Origin: a virus
DNA length: 64,000 bases
Strand: one strand, 5' to 3'
Virus record (IMG/VR): IMGVR_UViG_3300047557_001498
Coordinates: 1-64,000 of that record
The notes beneath the pieces were generated by a model. That model saw only the letters and a list, made by a program, of their open reading frames with translations. It was not told where the DNA came from and made no database searches. A program made the translations under genes and the position numbers. Shown in pieces: positions 1 through 6,566 of this stretch; the stretch's first letter is position 1, and every line of letters starts with the position of its first letter.

Positions 1-83
1 TTGAGTATTGGAAAGGTGGTCAAGCATCGGATGATGAAGGTGGTTTATCATTTGATGTATACCACAATGGTAAGGATGAATAA
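1..83 (+). CDS. C-terminal end of a gene entering from upstream (partial)
   Basis: An open frame read from base 3 runs into the window and stops at TAA 81-83, giving 26 residues that end Y-H-N-G-K-D-E. The start lies outside the window. The fragment is acidic and glycine-rich and I do not recognise it. It shares orientation with the small-gene cluster that follows. Confidence 0.5.
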   Translation, partial: EYWKGGQASDDEGGLSFDVYHNGKDE

Positions 84-296
84 TTATTTTACATACCGTT
101 TAGAAAATTAGAGTTAGGCATTGGTATCTGGTAGTTCTTATACAAATGCACTATGCGTCTCAGGTGGTTTTAATAACTTTCCACCAGCGGTGTCAAAAAA
201 TAAAAGTTTTCATAATAGTTGGGCGTGTGTGAAAATCTAACTAATGAGTAGCCCGCCCGAACTTTATGTATTTTTTACATACCGAAAGGATTTGAT
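84..296 (+). other. Non-coding leader with two possible hairpins
   Basis: No convincing gene is present. Two stems can be drawn: GGTGG 163-167 with CCACC 181-185, and AGTTGGGCG 217-225 with CGCCCGAACT 254-263 (nine pairs, one bulged G). The phrase TTTTACATACCG occurs twice, near 86 and near 267, and again within the hairpin at 12639-12669. It may be an untranslated leader or the terminator of the upstream gene. Confidence 0.35.
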
Positions 297-488
297 ATGA
301 GTAAGTTAGTTGGCTATAACGGGTTCCTAGCAGTCATTGAAACAAACGATGATGATACAGACTTGGACATTATGAATAAGTTTGTTGAGATTGCTAAGAA
401 CAATTCCATTGAAGATGTTTCCGAAATGAAGTTGGAGGACATTACCATCGAGGACTGTGAGGTAATGCCAACTAACAATGATGAATAG
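297..488 (+). CDS. Small acidic protein of unknown function
   Basis: A 63-residue protein with strongly acidic runs (NDDDTDLD, EDITIEDCE). The ATG follows GAAAGGATTTGAT, a usable ribosome site. It is the first complete gene of the small-gene cluster, and its stop overlaps the first bases of the promoter at 489. No family is recognised; small acidic early phage proteins are often inhibitors or nucleic-acid mimics, but nothing here proves that. Confidence 0.7.
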   Translation: MSKLVGYNGFLAVIETNDDDTDLDIMNKFVEIAKNNSIEDVSEMKLEDITIEDCEVMPTNNDE

Positions 489-524
489 TGCTTTGATCTT
501 TCAGAATAATTACTTATATTTGTA
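489..524 (+). promoter_or_regulatory. Bacteroidota-type promoter P1
   Basis: TGCTTTGATCTT at 489-500 supplies the -33 TTTG box (492-495). TATATTTGTA at 515-524 supplies the -7 box, with 19 bases between the boxes. It lies directly before the tRNA-Leu gene and the genes behind it. Confidence 0.8.
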
Positions 525-540
525 TATCAAAATTGAACAA

Positions 541-622
541 GCGGATATGGTGAAATTGGCAGTCACGCCAGATTTAGAATCTGGTGGGGAAACCCGTGGG
601 AGTTCGAGTCTCTCTATCCGCA
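541..622 (+). tRNA. tRNA-Leu (anticodon TAG)
   Basis: The acceptor stem GCGGATA (541-547) pairs fully with TATCCGC (615-621), followed by discriminator A622. The anticodon arm is CCAGA-TTTAGAA-TCTGG, giving anticodon TAG. The long variable arm fits a class II leucine tRNA. The T arm contains GTTCGAGTC. The terminal CCA is not fully encoded. Promoter P1 sits 17 bases upstream. Confidence 0.92.
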
Positions 623-661
623 CAAGTAACCATTAACTATTAACCATTAAGGACTAACGCC

Positions 662-1012
662 ATGTTGAAAAAATTCCTCGCCTCTATCCTCGCCCCTATT
701 ATTGCAGAAGAACTGCAGAACACAATCGTAAGAATGGAAGACATTGAACGCGGTATCAATTCATCCCTTGCAGATATAAAGGATGAAATGGATGATATTC
801 GCCGTAGTGTAGATGATATTGATCCATACACTATCGGTAGTAACATTGCAGAATATGTTGATATTGACACAAGACAAATTGCTCGTGACATTGCTGACAA
901 TATGGATGATGCCAATTCTGATAATTGGGATGACTTATGGTCATCGTTTACCAAGTTAGAACAAAAGATGGATAGTTTGGTATTGTTGTTAGGCAATCAA
1001 AACAATCAATAA
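662..1012 (+). CDS. Predicted coiled-coil protein, unknown function
   Basis: 116 residues. The N-terminus (MLKKFLASILAPIIAEEL) is amphipathic. The rest is rich in D/E and I/L in heptad-like spacing, with repeated phrases such as DDIRRSVDDIDP and IARDIADNMDD, which suggests a helical, probably oligomeric protein. The ATG follows AAGGACTAACGCC. Probably co-transcribed with tRNA-Leu from P1. No family recognised. Confidence 0.7.
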   Translation: MLKKFLASILAPIIAEELQNTIVRMEDIERGINSSLADIKDEMDDIRRSVDDIDPYTIGSNIAEYVDIDTRQIARDIADNMDDANSDNWDDLWSSFTKLEQKMDSLVLLLGNQNNQ

Positions 1013-1043
1013 TTTTATTTTAGATACCGAAGGAAACATAACC

Positions 1044-1301
1044 GTGAACAGAACTATAAAGGATTTCATTACGAATAACTCTATGCATCTGCTTCTCGGT
1101 TATGATGTCCCCGGTTCCTTGGCAGACCGTTATGTTTCCTACATGGGAAAGAACTACGAGAAGATGGCGGACAGAAAAAGACAGAACACGATAAACTATT
1201 TCAATGATGATGGTGAACATATTGCAACCATTGTTCGTGATAGTCAAGGTATTTTCAAAATGTATTTCGATGATATTACAATAATTCAAATTGAGGAATA
1301 A
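1044..1301 (+). CDS. Small protein of unknown function, GTG start
   Basis: 85 residues starting at GTG 1044, preceded by AAGGAAACATAACC, the leader seen before several early genes of this phage. It is basic in the middle (KNYEKMADRKRQ) and ends IIQIEE. The next gene begins six bases after the stop. No family recognised. Confidence 0.65.
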   Translation: MNRTIKDFITNNSMHLLLGYDVPGSLADRYVSYMGKNYEKMADRKRQNTINYFNDDGEHIATIVRDSQGIFKMYFDDITIIQIEE

Positions 1302-1306
1302 CAACC

Positions 1307-1846
1307 ATGGGTCAATACTATAAGGCCATAATACTTGAAGATAAGGAAACATACGATGCACCAGAAATTATCGCCGGTTGTTTGGAGCCTTGGACATACA
1401 ATAACGGTGCAAAGTTGATGGAACATTCTTGGATTGGTAATGATTTTGTTGAGAGAGTAGAGGCAAAACTTATCAATCAATATGATGGTAGAAGAATAGT
1501 CTGGGCTGGTGACTATGCAGACTACGAGCGAAATACGGAAGCAAACCTGTATATGATGACAACGGAATTTCATAACTACCATATTGCGAAACCTACACAA
1601 ACATTTCGGTATATCATTAACCATACCAGGAAACAGTATGTTGATAAGGAAAGAGTTTTGCCGAATGAAGATGGTTGGAAGATACACCCATTGCCACTAC
1701 TTACCTGTGAAGGAAACGGCAGAGGCGGTGGAGACTACGGCGGAAACGATAAGAATTTAGTTGGTCTTTGGGCAAGAAATAGAATATCAGTTTCAAATGA
1801 TATACCAGACGGTTATGAAGAATTACTTTTTACATTACACGAATAA
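1307..1846 (+). CDS. Conserved phage protein (MGQYYKA family), unknown function
   Basis: 179 residues. The opening MGQYYKAIIL, then NNGAKLMEHSWIGNDFV and IVWAGDYADYE, match from memory a widely distributed phage protein family of unknown function. There is a glycine-rich stretch near the C-terminus (GNGRGGGDYGGND). No signal peptide or membrane segment. Leader GAGGAATAACAACC precedes the ATG. The reading frame is secure; the role is not known. Confidence 0.8.
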   Translation: MGQYYKAIILEDKETYDAPEIIAGCLEPWTYNNGAKLMEHSWIGNDFVERVEAKLINQYDGRRIVWAGDYADYERNTEANLYMMTTEFHNYHIAKPTQTFRYIINHTRKQYVDKERVLPNEDGWKIHPLPLLTCEGNGRGGGDYGGNDKNLVGLWARNRISVSNDIPDGYEELLFTLHE

Positions 1847-1858
1847 AGGATAACAACC

Positions 1859-2383
1859 ATGAGTGACAAACAAACATTTGAAATTAGTGTAGACATCAGT
1901 TGGGATGGCGGTGAAACCACCGAAAGAGTTATCATTGATGACGCAACCTATAATCACGATGACATTATATCAGCTGCATTTGATGCAGCCGAAGATGTTG
2001 GTGTATTTGAAAACTTTGAAGATATAACACAAGAAGATTGTGATTTTGAAATTCATATAGACGATGGTGATTTAGAAGATCTTGGTATAACCAATTCAGA
2101 TGAACTGTATGAGTTTTGTGATATATTTTATACCAATGACAATTACTACGATATAGATGTGTTCAAAGCAGCGTATGATGCGAATATCCCGTTTGAGTCT
2201 ATTGAAGATTCTTATGCTGGTCAATGGGATGATGACGAAGATTTCGTTCAAACCTTATTAGAAGATACCGGAGACTTGCCGAGAGATTTACCACATTATA
2301 TTTGCATTGATTGGGAAAGAACGGCAGAAGCTATTATGATGGACTATACGGAAAGTGACGGACACTATTTCAGAAATAATTAA
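1859..2383 (+). CDS. Acidic protein of unknown function
   Basis: 174 residues, very acidic throughout (for example DDGDLEDLGI and WDDDEDF). The leader AAGGATAACAACC precedes the ATG, 12 bases after the previous gene. It has no membrane segment, cysteine cluster or recognised motif. The charge would suit a DNA mimic or inhibitor of a DNA-binding host protein, but that is only a guess from composition. Confidence 0.7.
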   Translation: MSDKQTFEISVDISWDGGETTERVIIDDATYNHDDIISAAFDAAEDVGVFENFEDITQEDCDFEIHIDDGDLEDLGITNSDELYEFCDIFYTNDNYYDIDVFKAAYDANIPFESIEDSYAGQWDDDEDFVQTLLEDTGDLPRDLPHYICIDWERTAEAIMMDYTESDGHYFRNN

Positions 2384-2392
2384 GAAACGGTT

Positions 2393-2502
2393 AGTTAGGT
2401 GGCGTAATTGGTTAAACGCATGGACAGTAGGGTGAGATAGAATCAACCCCAGCTTATGAAAGTGGCTCCCAAACTTTGCAGGTTCAAGTCCTGCCCTAAC
2501 TA
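2393..2502 (+). ncRNA. tRNA-like gene with an enlarged anticodon region
   Basis: Three tRNA arms are perfect. The acceptor is AGTTAGG 2393-2399 with CCTAACT 2495-2501, plus A2502. The D arm is GCG...CGC (2402-2419). The T arm is GCAGG-TTCAAGT-CCTGC (2478-2494). Between the D and T arms lie 58 bases instead of the usual 23 or so. That segment can form GGGT/ACCC (2430-2433, 2446-2449) and AAAGT/ACTTT (2459-2463, 2473-2477), but no ordinary 5-bp, 7-base-loop anticodon arm with T33 is visible. It could be an interrupted tRNA, a decayed tRNA, or a tRNA mimic. Confidence 0.6.
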
Positions 2503-2580
2503 CACTTTCGGTGATGTTGAAGCTGATAGTATCGGCATCAAACCGATGACGGCTCGGAAAGACGAGCAAATTTATTTTAA
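2503..2580 (+). ncRNA. Structured leader or small RNA downstream of the tRNA-like gene
   Basis: Two clean hairpins sit back to back: ATCGG-CATCAAA-CCGAT (2531-2547) and GCTCG-GAAAGA-CGAGC (2552-2567). An alternative pairing of CGGTGATG with CATC...CCG could compete with the first. The segment lies between the tRNA-like gene and the peptidase start at 2590, so it may be a 5' leader, a tRNA trailer or an independent RNA. Confidence 0.35.
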
Positions 2581-2589
2581 GGTTATACT

Positions 2590-3345
2590 ATGAATGAAAC
2601 AATAGACATTACGGTTGAAGATGCTAGATACTTGATAGAATATGCAGTTGATGCTGACATGGTAGAATACTATGAACAAACAGTTTTTGGCGGTATTGAT
2701 AATCTAGAATGGAATGCAAAACAATTATTACAGTTTCTTTCGGAATACTATCCTGATAACAAGTATAGAATAGTAGATGTTGATTCATACTTGGAAGAAG
2801 AAGATGAAATAATAATTGATTCAAACTTAACATTTGATCAGGCATTAGAAAATACACGGGCACCGAAAAATGTAATAGAATCTCTTGTGTTGTTAGATAT
2901 AGAGTATATTTCATTAGACAATAAAATACACCGTGGACAAATCATGGTAAACAAATCAGTTGAAAATGAGGTTAAACAATTTTTCAAACTTCTACTACAA
3001 GATAAGTTTATCATAGAAAAAATGATACCAACAACAAAATATGATTGGGATGATGATAAATCAATGGAAGATAATAACACATCAGGATTCAATTATAGAT
3101 TTATAGCAAACTCAAATAAGTTATCAAACCATGCCTTAGGAAAGGCGATAGATGTGAACCCGAAATGGAACCCGGTAATATATTCAAACGGTAAAGTATT
3201 GCCAAAAGGTGGAACAAGAGATAAAGGAAGGCCTGGAACTTTTCAAAAAAATTCTCGTGGTGTTACCTATCTGATTTCAAAAAATTGGAATTGGGGTGGG
3301 GAATACAAATCGTTTAAGGACTGGCATCATTTCGATAAAGATTAA
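2590..3345 (+). CDS. M15-family peptidoglycan peptidase (D-Ala-D-Ala / L-Ala-D-Glu type)
   Basis: 251 residues. The C-terminal third carries the M15 zinc-peptidase pattern: SNHALGKAIDVN (ligands H181 and D188), then DWHHFD at the C-terminus (H246 or H247 as third ligand). Such enzymes cut peptide bonds in peptidoglycan and serve phages as endolysins. The N-terminal 120 residues are acidic and unrecognised. No signal peptide, so release would need a holin. It is one of three wall hydrolases in the window (with 12052 and 32539). It lies among early-type genes, which is unusual for a lysis enzyme. Start ATG follows AAGGTTATACT. Confidence 0.8.
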   Translation: MNETIDITVEDARYLIEYAVDADMVEYYEQTVFGGIDNLEWNAKQLLQFLSEYYPDNKYRIVDVDSYLEEEDEIIIDSNLTFDQALENTRAPKNVIESLVLLDIEYISLDNKIHRGQIMVNKSVENEVKQFFKLLLQDKFIIEKMIPTTKYDWDDDKSMEDNNTSGFNYRFIANSNKLSNHALGKAIDVNPKWNPVIYSNGKVLPKGGTRDKGRPGTFQKNSRGVTYLISKNWNWGGEYKSFKDWHHFDKD

Positions 3346-3350
3346 AAAAT

Positions 3351-3385
3351 GCTTTGATCTCAAAAGAAAATGAACTATATTTGTA
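3351..3385 (+). promoter_or_regulatory. Bacteroidota-type promoter P2
   Basis: GCTTTGATCT at 3351-3360 holds TTTG at 3353-3356. TATATTTGTA lies at 3376-3385 with a 19-base spacer. It drives the DUF262 gene at 3505 through an untranslated leader of over 100 bases. Confidence 0.8.
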
Positions 3386-3442
3386 TATTGATAATTTACA
3401 TTCGGTGCACCCATAAAATTATCACACATTTTTATTCACGCT

Positions 3443-3479
3443 GTTTTTTCCAAAACATAAATTAACATACGGAAAAAAC
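3443..3479 (+). repeat. Inverted repeat in the 5' leader of the DUF262 gene
   Basis: GTTTTTTCC (3443-3451) and GGAAAAAAC (3471-3479) form nine pairs around a 19-base loop, between promoter P2 and the start codon at 3505. It could be an operator or an RNA hairpin that controls translation. Confidence 0.4.
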
Positions 3480-3504
3480 GCACAAACACAAGGAGAAAAA
3501 CCTT

Positions 3505-4746
3505 ATGACAAGTTTTACTAAAAACAAATCCCTAACTGATTTTTCGGAAGAACAATCACATGGAAACTTGATCCGTAGTTTAAACATAAACTATGGAAAT
3601 GCAATGGGCTACGATTTAGGTAGCATGAGTATTGGTGATTTGAAAGTTTCACAATCACAGGTTGGTGTTCAAAGAAGGAGACAACGAAAATATCTTTTCA
3701 ATGATGTTAAAGGTGGCCCTGGACATCCTTGGCAAAGAAATCTTTTTGCTAGTTTATTGGTTGGCAATCCAATCGGTATCTTCGAGGCAACTCTTATAGG
3801 TCAAGACAAATCAAACCAAAATGAAGAAAGAATGCTAATAGAAGATGGACAACAAAGATACTACACAACCATGGCTATTTTGGATAACAAAATAAAACTA
3901 CCAAATAACATGAGAGAGTATGGTAAACAATATGAACAATATGAAAATAAATTATTCAGAGATTTGCACCCAAATTTACGTGATCAGATTTTTTCAACTG
4001 AATTTATATTTTCAGTTTCTCGTTTGAAATCCGAATCAGAACGATATAAGAGATTCATAGATATAAACAAATCAAATAAACTATCAGACCAAGATAAACG
4101 GTCCGGGCAACCAAGTTCGGGTGCAGAGTATATCCAATATATTGTTGATGGTAATAATAAAATAGAATATGGTTCATATAAAGGTTCCACAACTCCACCG
4201 TATGATATGTTTTTACTATCATCTGCAGGTGATAAAATTGAACACACCTACATAGAACCAAAACCAAATGGAAGAACAGCCGAAGAGATTGTTGCAAACT
4301 GGTATTCATACTACTTATACAATGGAACGGCCGATATGAATACCGATTGTCTCAATAGAATGTATAAACAGTTTATTGACGAACCAGATACTATAACTGA
4401 AAGTGATAAACATAATTTTGAAAACTATCTATCACTCATAAACAAAATGGTGGTCAAGTATAATTCACGAAAAAAATTAACTAAAAAACCTCTTGACTAC
4501 TTGTTTCCAGTTGTTAAGAAAATGATGGATTCCGGAAAGAACATCAATACTGATGTATTTATGAAATACTATATCAAGGCGATTGATGATTTGAGAAATG
4601 AGAATCCAGTTTATACACCACAAAATAATCCGAAACAAAAACAACAAATGTTCGACTATGTATTCCGTCAGATGAATAACAGAGATGCAATACAATATGT
4701 GGTGGAACAAATCTATAATAAGATGTGTAAAAGTATGTCTCTCTAA
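3505..4746 (+). CDS. DUF262 (GmrSD N-terminal-like) protein
   Basis: 413 residues. It shows the DUF262/ParB-Srx signature: a Q-R-R-rich segment near residue 55, PWQRNLFASLLVGNPIG, then IEDGQQR (residues 112-118) followed by YTTMAIL, and a later DINKSNKLSDQDKR segment. In GmrSD-type enzymes this domain hydrolyses NTPs and supports cleavage of modified DNA. The usual C-terminal DUF1524/HNH nuclease is not visible; the last 150 residues are helical and unrecognised. It has its own strong promoter (P2) and terminator (4778-4810), so it is an isolated early transcription unit. It may act on host DNA or counter host defence; a restriction-like function is inference. Confidence 0.75.
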   Translation: MTSFTKNKSLTDFSEEQSHGNLIRSLNINYGNAMGYDLGSMSIGDLKVSQSQVGVQRRRQRKYLFNDVKGGPGHPWQRNLFASLLVGNPIGIFEATLIGQDKSNQNEERMLIEDGQQRYYTTMAILDNKIKLPNNMREYGKQYEQYENKLFRDLHPNLRDQIFSTEFIFSVSRLKSESERYKRFIDINKSNKLSDQDKRSGQPSSGAEYIQYIVDGNNKIEYGSYKGSTTPPYDMFLLSSAGDKIEHTYIEPKPNGRTAEEIVANWYSYYLYNGTADMNTDCLNRMYKQFIDEPDTITESDKHNFENYLSLINKMVVKYNSRKKLTKKPLDYLFPVVKKMMDSGKNINTDVFMKYYIKAIDDLRNENPVYTPQNNPKQKQQMFDYVFRQMNNRDAIQYVVEQIYNKMCKSMSL

Positions 4747-4777
4747 TCCGTGTATGACAAAATGACAGACACAAACT

Positions 4778-4810
4778 GGGGTAGTTTCGTTAGAAACTAC
4801 CCCTTTTTTT
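4778..4810 (+). terminator. Rho-independent terminator after the DUF262 gene
   Basis: The perfect 11-bp stem GGGGTAGTTTC / GAAACTACCCC with a GTTA loop (4778-4803) is followed by seven T. It lies 32 bases after the stop at 4746. Confidence 0.93.
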
Positions 4811-4819
4811 ATATCATTG

Positions 4820-4903
4820 TAACTCCTTGAAAATAAAGGACTTACTAACTCCTTACAAATCAAAGACTTACATAACCATCCTTATTTAGATTCAGTCTAA
4901 ATA
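4820..4903 (+). promoter_or_regulatory. Tandem 26-bp repeats and TCTAAA palindrome upstream of promoter P3
   Basis: Two adjacent 26-bp direct repeats (4820-4845, 4846-4871) share TAACTCCTT, AAAT and GACTTAC. They are followed by the palindrome TTTAGA-TTCAG-TCTAAA (4885-4901) and the phrase CAGTCTAAATA at 4893. The same elements recur at 13352-13436, with CAGTCTAAATA again exactly 35 bases before the promoter. Likely a regulatory module or protein-binding iterons. Confidence 0.6.
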
Positions 4904-4927
4904 TAAATTTAATTCCCATAAAATAAT

Positions 4928-4962
4928 GCTTTGATCTTTCATGCCGACGCCTTATATTTGTA
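4928..4962 (+). promoter_or_regulatory. Bacteroidota-type promoter P3
   Basis: GCTTTGATCTT at 4928-4938 and TATATTTGTA at 4953-4962, spacer 19. It is followed by GTAAGTTAAGG, an initial transcribed sequence shared with P4 and P5. It carries the upstream repeat module. Confidence 0.85.
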
Positions 4963-4983
4963 TTGTAAGTTAAGGTGAATAAT

Positions 4984-5199
4984 ATGAAACAATGTATGAA
5001 ATTCTTTCCGTTGGCAATAACAGTAGGCGTCTTGGTGCTTCTCGGTCTAGGTTACCAGAAACACGAATTGCCTAACTTGTTGAATCTCAACGACTTAAAC
5101 AAAAAACTCCGTGTCCTCCAAACTACTTCTCGTAAGTCATTGGTAGATAATGAGTTAGCAGAACAGTTAGTAGAACAAAAAAATTATTCGTCAAAGTAA
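4984..5199 (+). CDS. Small single-pass membrane protein
   Basis: 71 residues from ATG 4984, chosen over the GTG at 4975 because AAGGTG then sits correctly as ribosome site. A hydrophobic helix (FFPLAITVGVLVLLGLGY, about residues 7-24) follows a short basic start. The rest is polar and helix-prone. Probably anchored in the inner membrane. It has its own promoter, P3, with an upstream repeat module shared only with the outer-membrane gene at 13537, hinting at joint control of envelope proteins. Confidence 0.7.
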   Translation: MKQCMKFFPLAITVGVLVLLGLGYQKHELPNLLNLNDLNKKLRVLQTTSRKSLVDNELAEQLVEQKNYSSK

Positions 5200-5205
5200 A
5201 ATAAT

Positions 5206-5240
5206 GCTTTGATCTTACAAAAAAAGTTCGTATATTTGTA
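5206..5240 (+). promoter_or_regulatory. Bacteroidota-type promoter P4
   Basis: GCTTTGATCTT at 5206-5216 and TATATTTGTA at 5231-5240, spacer 19. It begins immediately after the previous stop codon and drives the gene at 5273. Confidence 0.85.
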
Positions 5241-5272
5241 ATGTAAGTTAAGAACAACCAAAGGAAACAACC

Positions 5273-5497
5273 ATGTTATTCTCGAAAACACTAACCGATA
5301 AACTATCAGATGCTTGGTCTGACTATTCAAAGATCATCCGTGAAAGAGAAACCCGCGTCAATCCAATGACATTAGAGGAATCAATGGACTATATGAACCG
5401 CAAGGAATCAGTCTTGTATCGTATTGCTCTGTTGTCCGAAGCCGTGGACATAGTAAAAAATGGTGCAGGTATTCCATCTTCAAAAATAATGCTTTGA
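5273..5497 (+). CDS. Small protein of unknown function whose 3' end overlaps a promoter
   Basis: 74 residues, mixed charge, helix-prone, no membrane segment. The leader AAGGAAACAACC precedes the ATG. The last codons (ATA ATG CTT TGA) lie inside the AATAATGCTTTGATCTT box of promoter P5, so the stop codon is supplied by the promoter. The conserved promoter text thus fixes the last three residues (I-M-L). No family recognised. Confidence 0.7.
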   Translation: MLFSKTLTDKLSDAWSDYSKIIRERETRVNPMTLEESMDYMNRKESVLYRIALLSEAVDIVKNGAGIPSSKIML

Positions 5498-5525
5498 TCT
5501 TATCTGAAAATTCCGTATATTTGTA
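5491..5525 (+). promoter_or_regulatory. Bacteroidota-type promoter P5
   Basis: GCTTTGATCTT at 5491-5501 and TATATTTGTA at 5516-5525, spacer 19. The -33 box overlaps the stop codon of the gene at 5273. It heads the long run of small genes from 5546 onward. Confidence 0.85.
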
Positions 5526-5545
5526 AAGTAAGTTAAGGACACAAA

Positions 5546-5668
5546 ATGAAACGCTTAAAACACATTCTCAAAGAGACTGTAATCATTACCGGTATCATCC
5601 TGTTTGTTCTCATTGCATCCAGTATTGATAGTATTCTCGATCTTGCTATGAATCATTTTTGTAAATAA
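5546..5668 (+). CDS. Very small membrane protein
   Basis: 40 residues, starting MKRLKHILKE and followed by the hydrophobic stretch TVIITGIILFVLIASSI, then an amphipathic tail ending NHFCK. It is the first gene behind promoter P5, 21 bases after the -7 box. A positive start before a single transmembrane helix predicts an inner-membrane protein with the N-terminus inside. Short, but the promoter and the next gene's close spacing support it. Confidence 0.6.
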   Translation: MKRLKHILKETVIITGIILFVLIASSIDSILDLAMNHFCK

Positions 5669-5684
5669 CCACAAGGAAACAACC

Positions 5685-5891
5685 ATGAATAACCCAAATC
5701 ACATTCGCGAATATGTAGTCACCGTTTCTGGTGTTTACAACAACAAAGTAGTTTCAATTCCAGAACGCAGGATTCATGCCTATGATTGGCAAGAAGCCAG
5801 TGACATTGCAAACGCTTCGTTTCAACAAATCTTCGGTGTAGAAAATTCGATCACATCTAGTATCTATATCAATACATTCAACAAACAATAA
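5685..5891 (+). CDS. Small protein of unknown function
   Basis: 68 residues behind the leader AAGGAAACAACC. A beta-rich start (EYVVTVSGVYNNKVVSI) leads into DWQEASDIANASFQQIFG, a pattern like small modular phage proteins that pair a beta-hairpin with a helix. No named family recognised. Confidence 0.65.
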   Translation: MNNPNHIREYVVTVSGVYNNKVVSIPERRIHAYDWQEASDIANASFQQIFGVENSITSSIYINTFNKQ

Positions 5892-5903
5892 GGAACAACA
5901 ACC

Positions 5904-6074
5904 ATGAGCACCATTGATGCAGTTATGAATATCGAATGCAACCCAGAATGTAGTGAAGAATTGTATATCCAATCATTTCAGTCACTAATTGATAGTGGCG
6001 ATGTTTGGGGATTGCAAGGCTGGTATGGTAGAATTGCAATGACATTGATTGATGCTGGTCTTTGCACACGATAA
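5904..6074 (+). CDS. Small conserved phage protein (LQGxYGRxA type)
   Basis: 56 residues starting MSTIDAVMNIECN and containing SFQSLIDSGDVWGLQGWYGRIAMTLIDAGLC. The pattern helix-LIDSG-LQG-YGR-A-LI-AG is one I recognise from many large tailed phages, function unknown. The leader AAGGAACAACAACC precedes the ATG. Too small for most default gene callers, but the motif makes it convincing. Confidence 0.75.
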   Translation: MSTIDAVMNIECNPECSEELYIQSFQSLIDSGDVWGLQGWYGRIAMTLIDAGLCTR

Positions 6075-6099
6075 ACAATAAACTATAAGGATAACAACC

Positions 6100-6342
6100 A
6101 TGATAATGACATATAAAATGAGAGCCGAAGGCGTCAATGATGTTTTTGAATTTGTGAGAGCGATGGGTAAGAATATCAAAGAATACCGCATCATTGGTAA
6201 TACTATCATTCCAGATGTTGAATTTGAATTTGAAACCAAAAAAAGTTTACATATTGTCTTGAACACTTTGCGTGGAATTCCAGACAGCCATGTAATGATT
6301 GAAACAGTCAAACCAATTTCAGACTATACAGGAGTTAGATGA
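6100..6342 (+). CDS. Small protein of unknown function
   Basis: 80 residues behind leader AAGGATAACAACC. Alternating beta and helical segments (EYRIIGNTIIPDVEFEFET, then SLHIVLNTLRGI) suggest a compact alpha/beta fold. Its stop overlaps the next start by four bases, implying translational coupling. No family recognised. Confidence 0.65.
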   Translation: MIMTYKMRAEGVNDVFEFVRAMGKNIKEYRIIGNTIIPDVEFEFETKKSLHIVLNTLRGIPDSHVMIETVKPISDYTGVR

Positions 6343-6566
6343 TGGGAATGGATAGACATATCTGGGAAGGATGGACCGTAAGAGCATACATAGAGGATCT
6401 TGAACCAATCTTCAATATGATTATGATGGGTCGCTCTTGGCAAAGACCATTTCAAACCAAAGAAGAACTTGCACAATGGTGCAAAGACAATCAACCTGGA
6501 TATAAGAAACATATTCCAGAAGTAGTGACATATTTTTGGCAACAAATTAAATCAAGGAAATACTAA
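6339..6566 (+). CDS. Conserved small phage protein (DRHIWEGWTV family)
   Basis: 75 residues. MDRHIWEGWTVRAYIEDLEP, GRSWQRPFQTKEELAQW and DNQPGYKKHIPEVVTYF match a conserved T4-superfamily protein that I recall only as hypothetical. It overlaps neighbours on both sides by one to four bases, so it sits inside a coupled group (6100-6856). Function unknown. Confidence 0.75.
   Translation: MMGMDRHIWEGWTVRAYIEDLEPIFNMIMMGRSWQRPFQTKEELAQWCKDNQPGYKKHIPEVVTYFWQQIKSRKY

Noticed and set aside
2531-2547. A second tRNA after the tRNA-like gene
   Set aside because: The arm has anticodon-like geometry but T33 is missing, and no acceptor or T arm partners are found.
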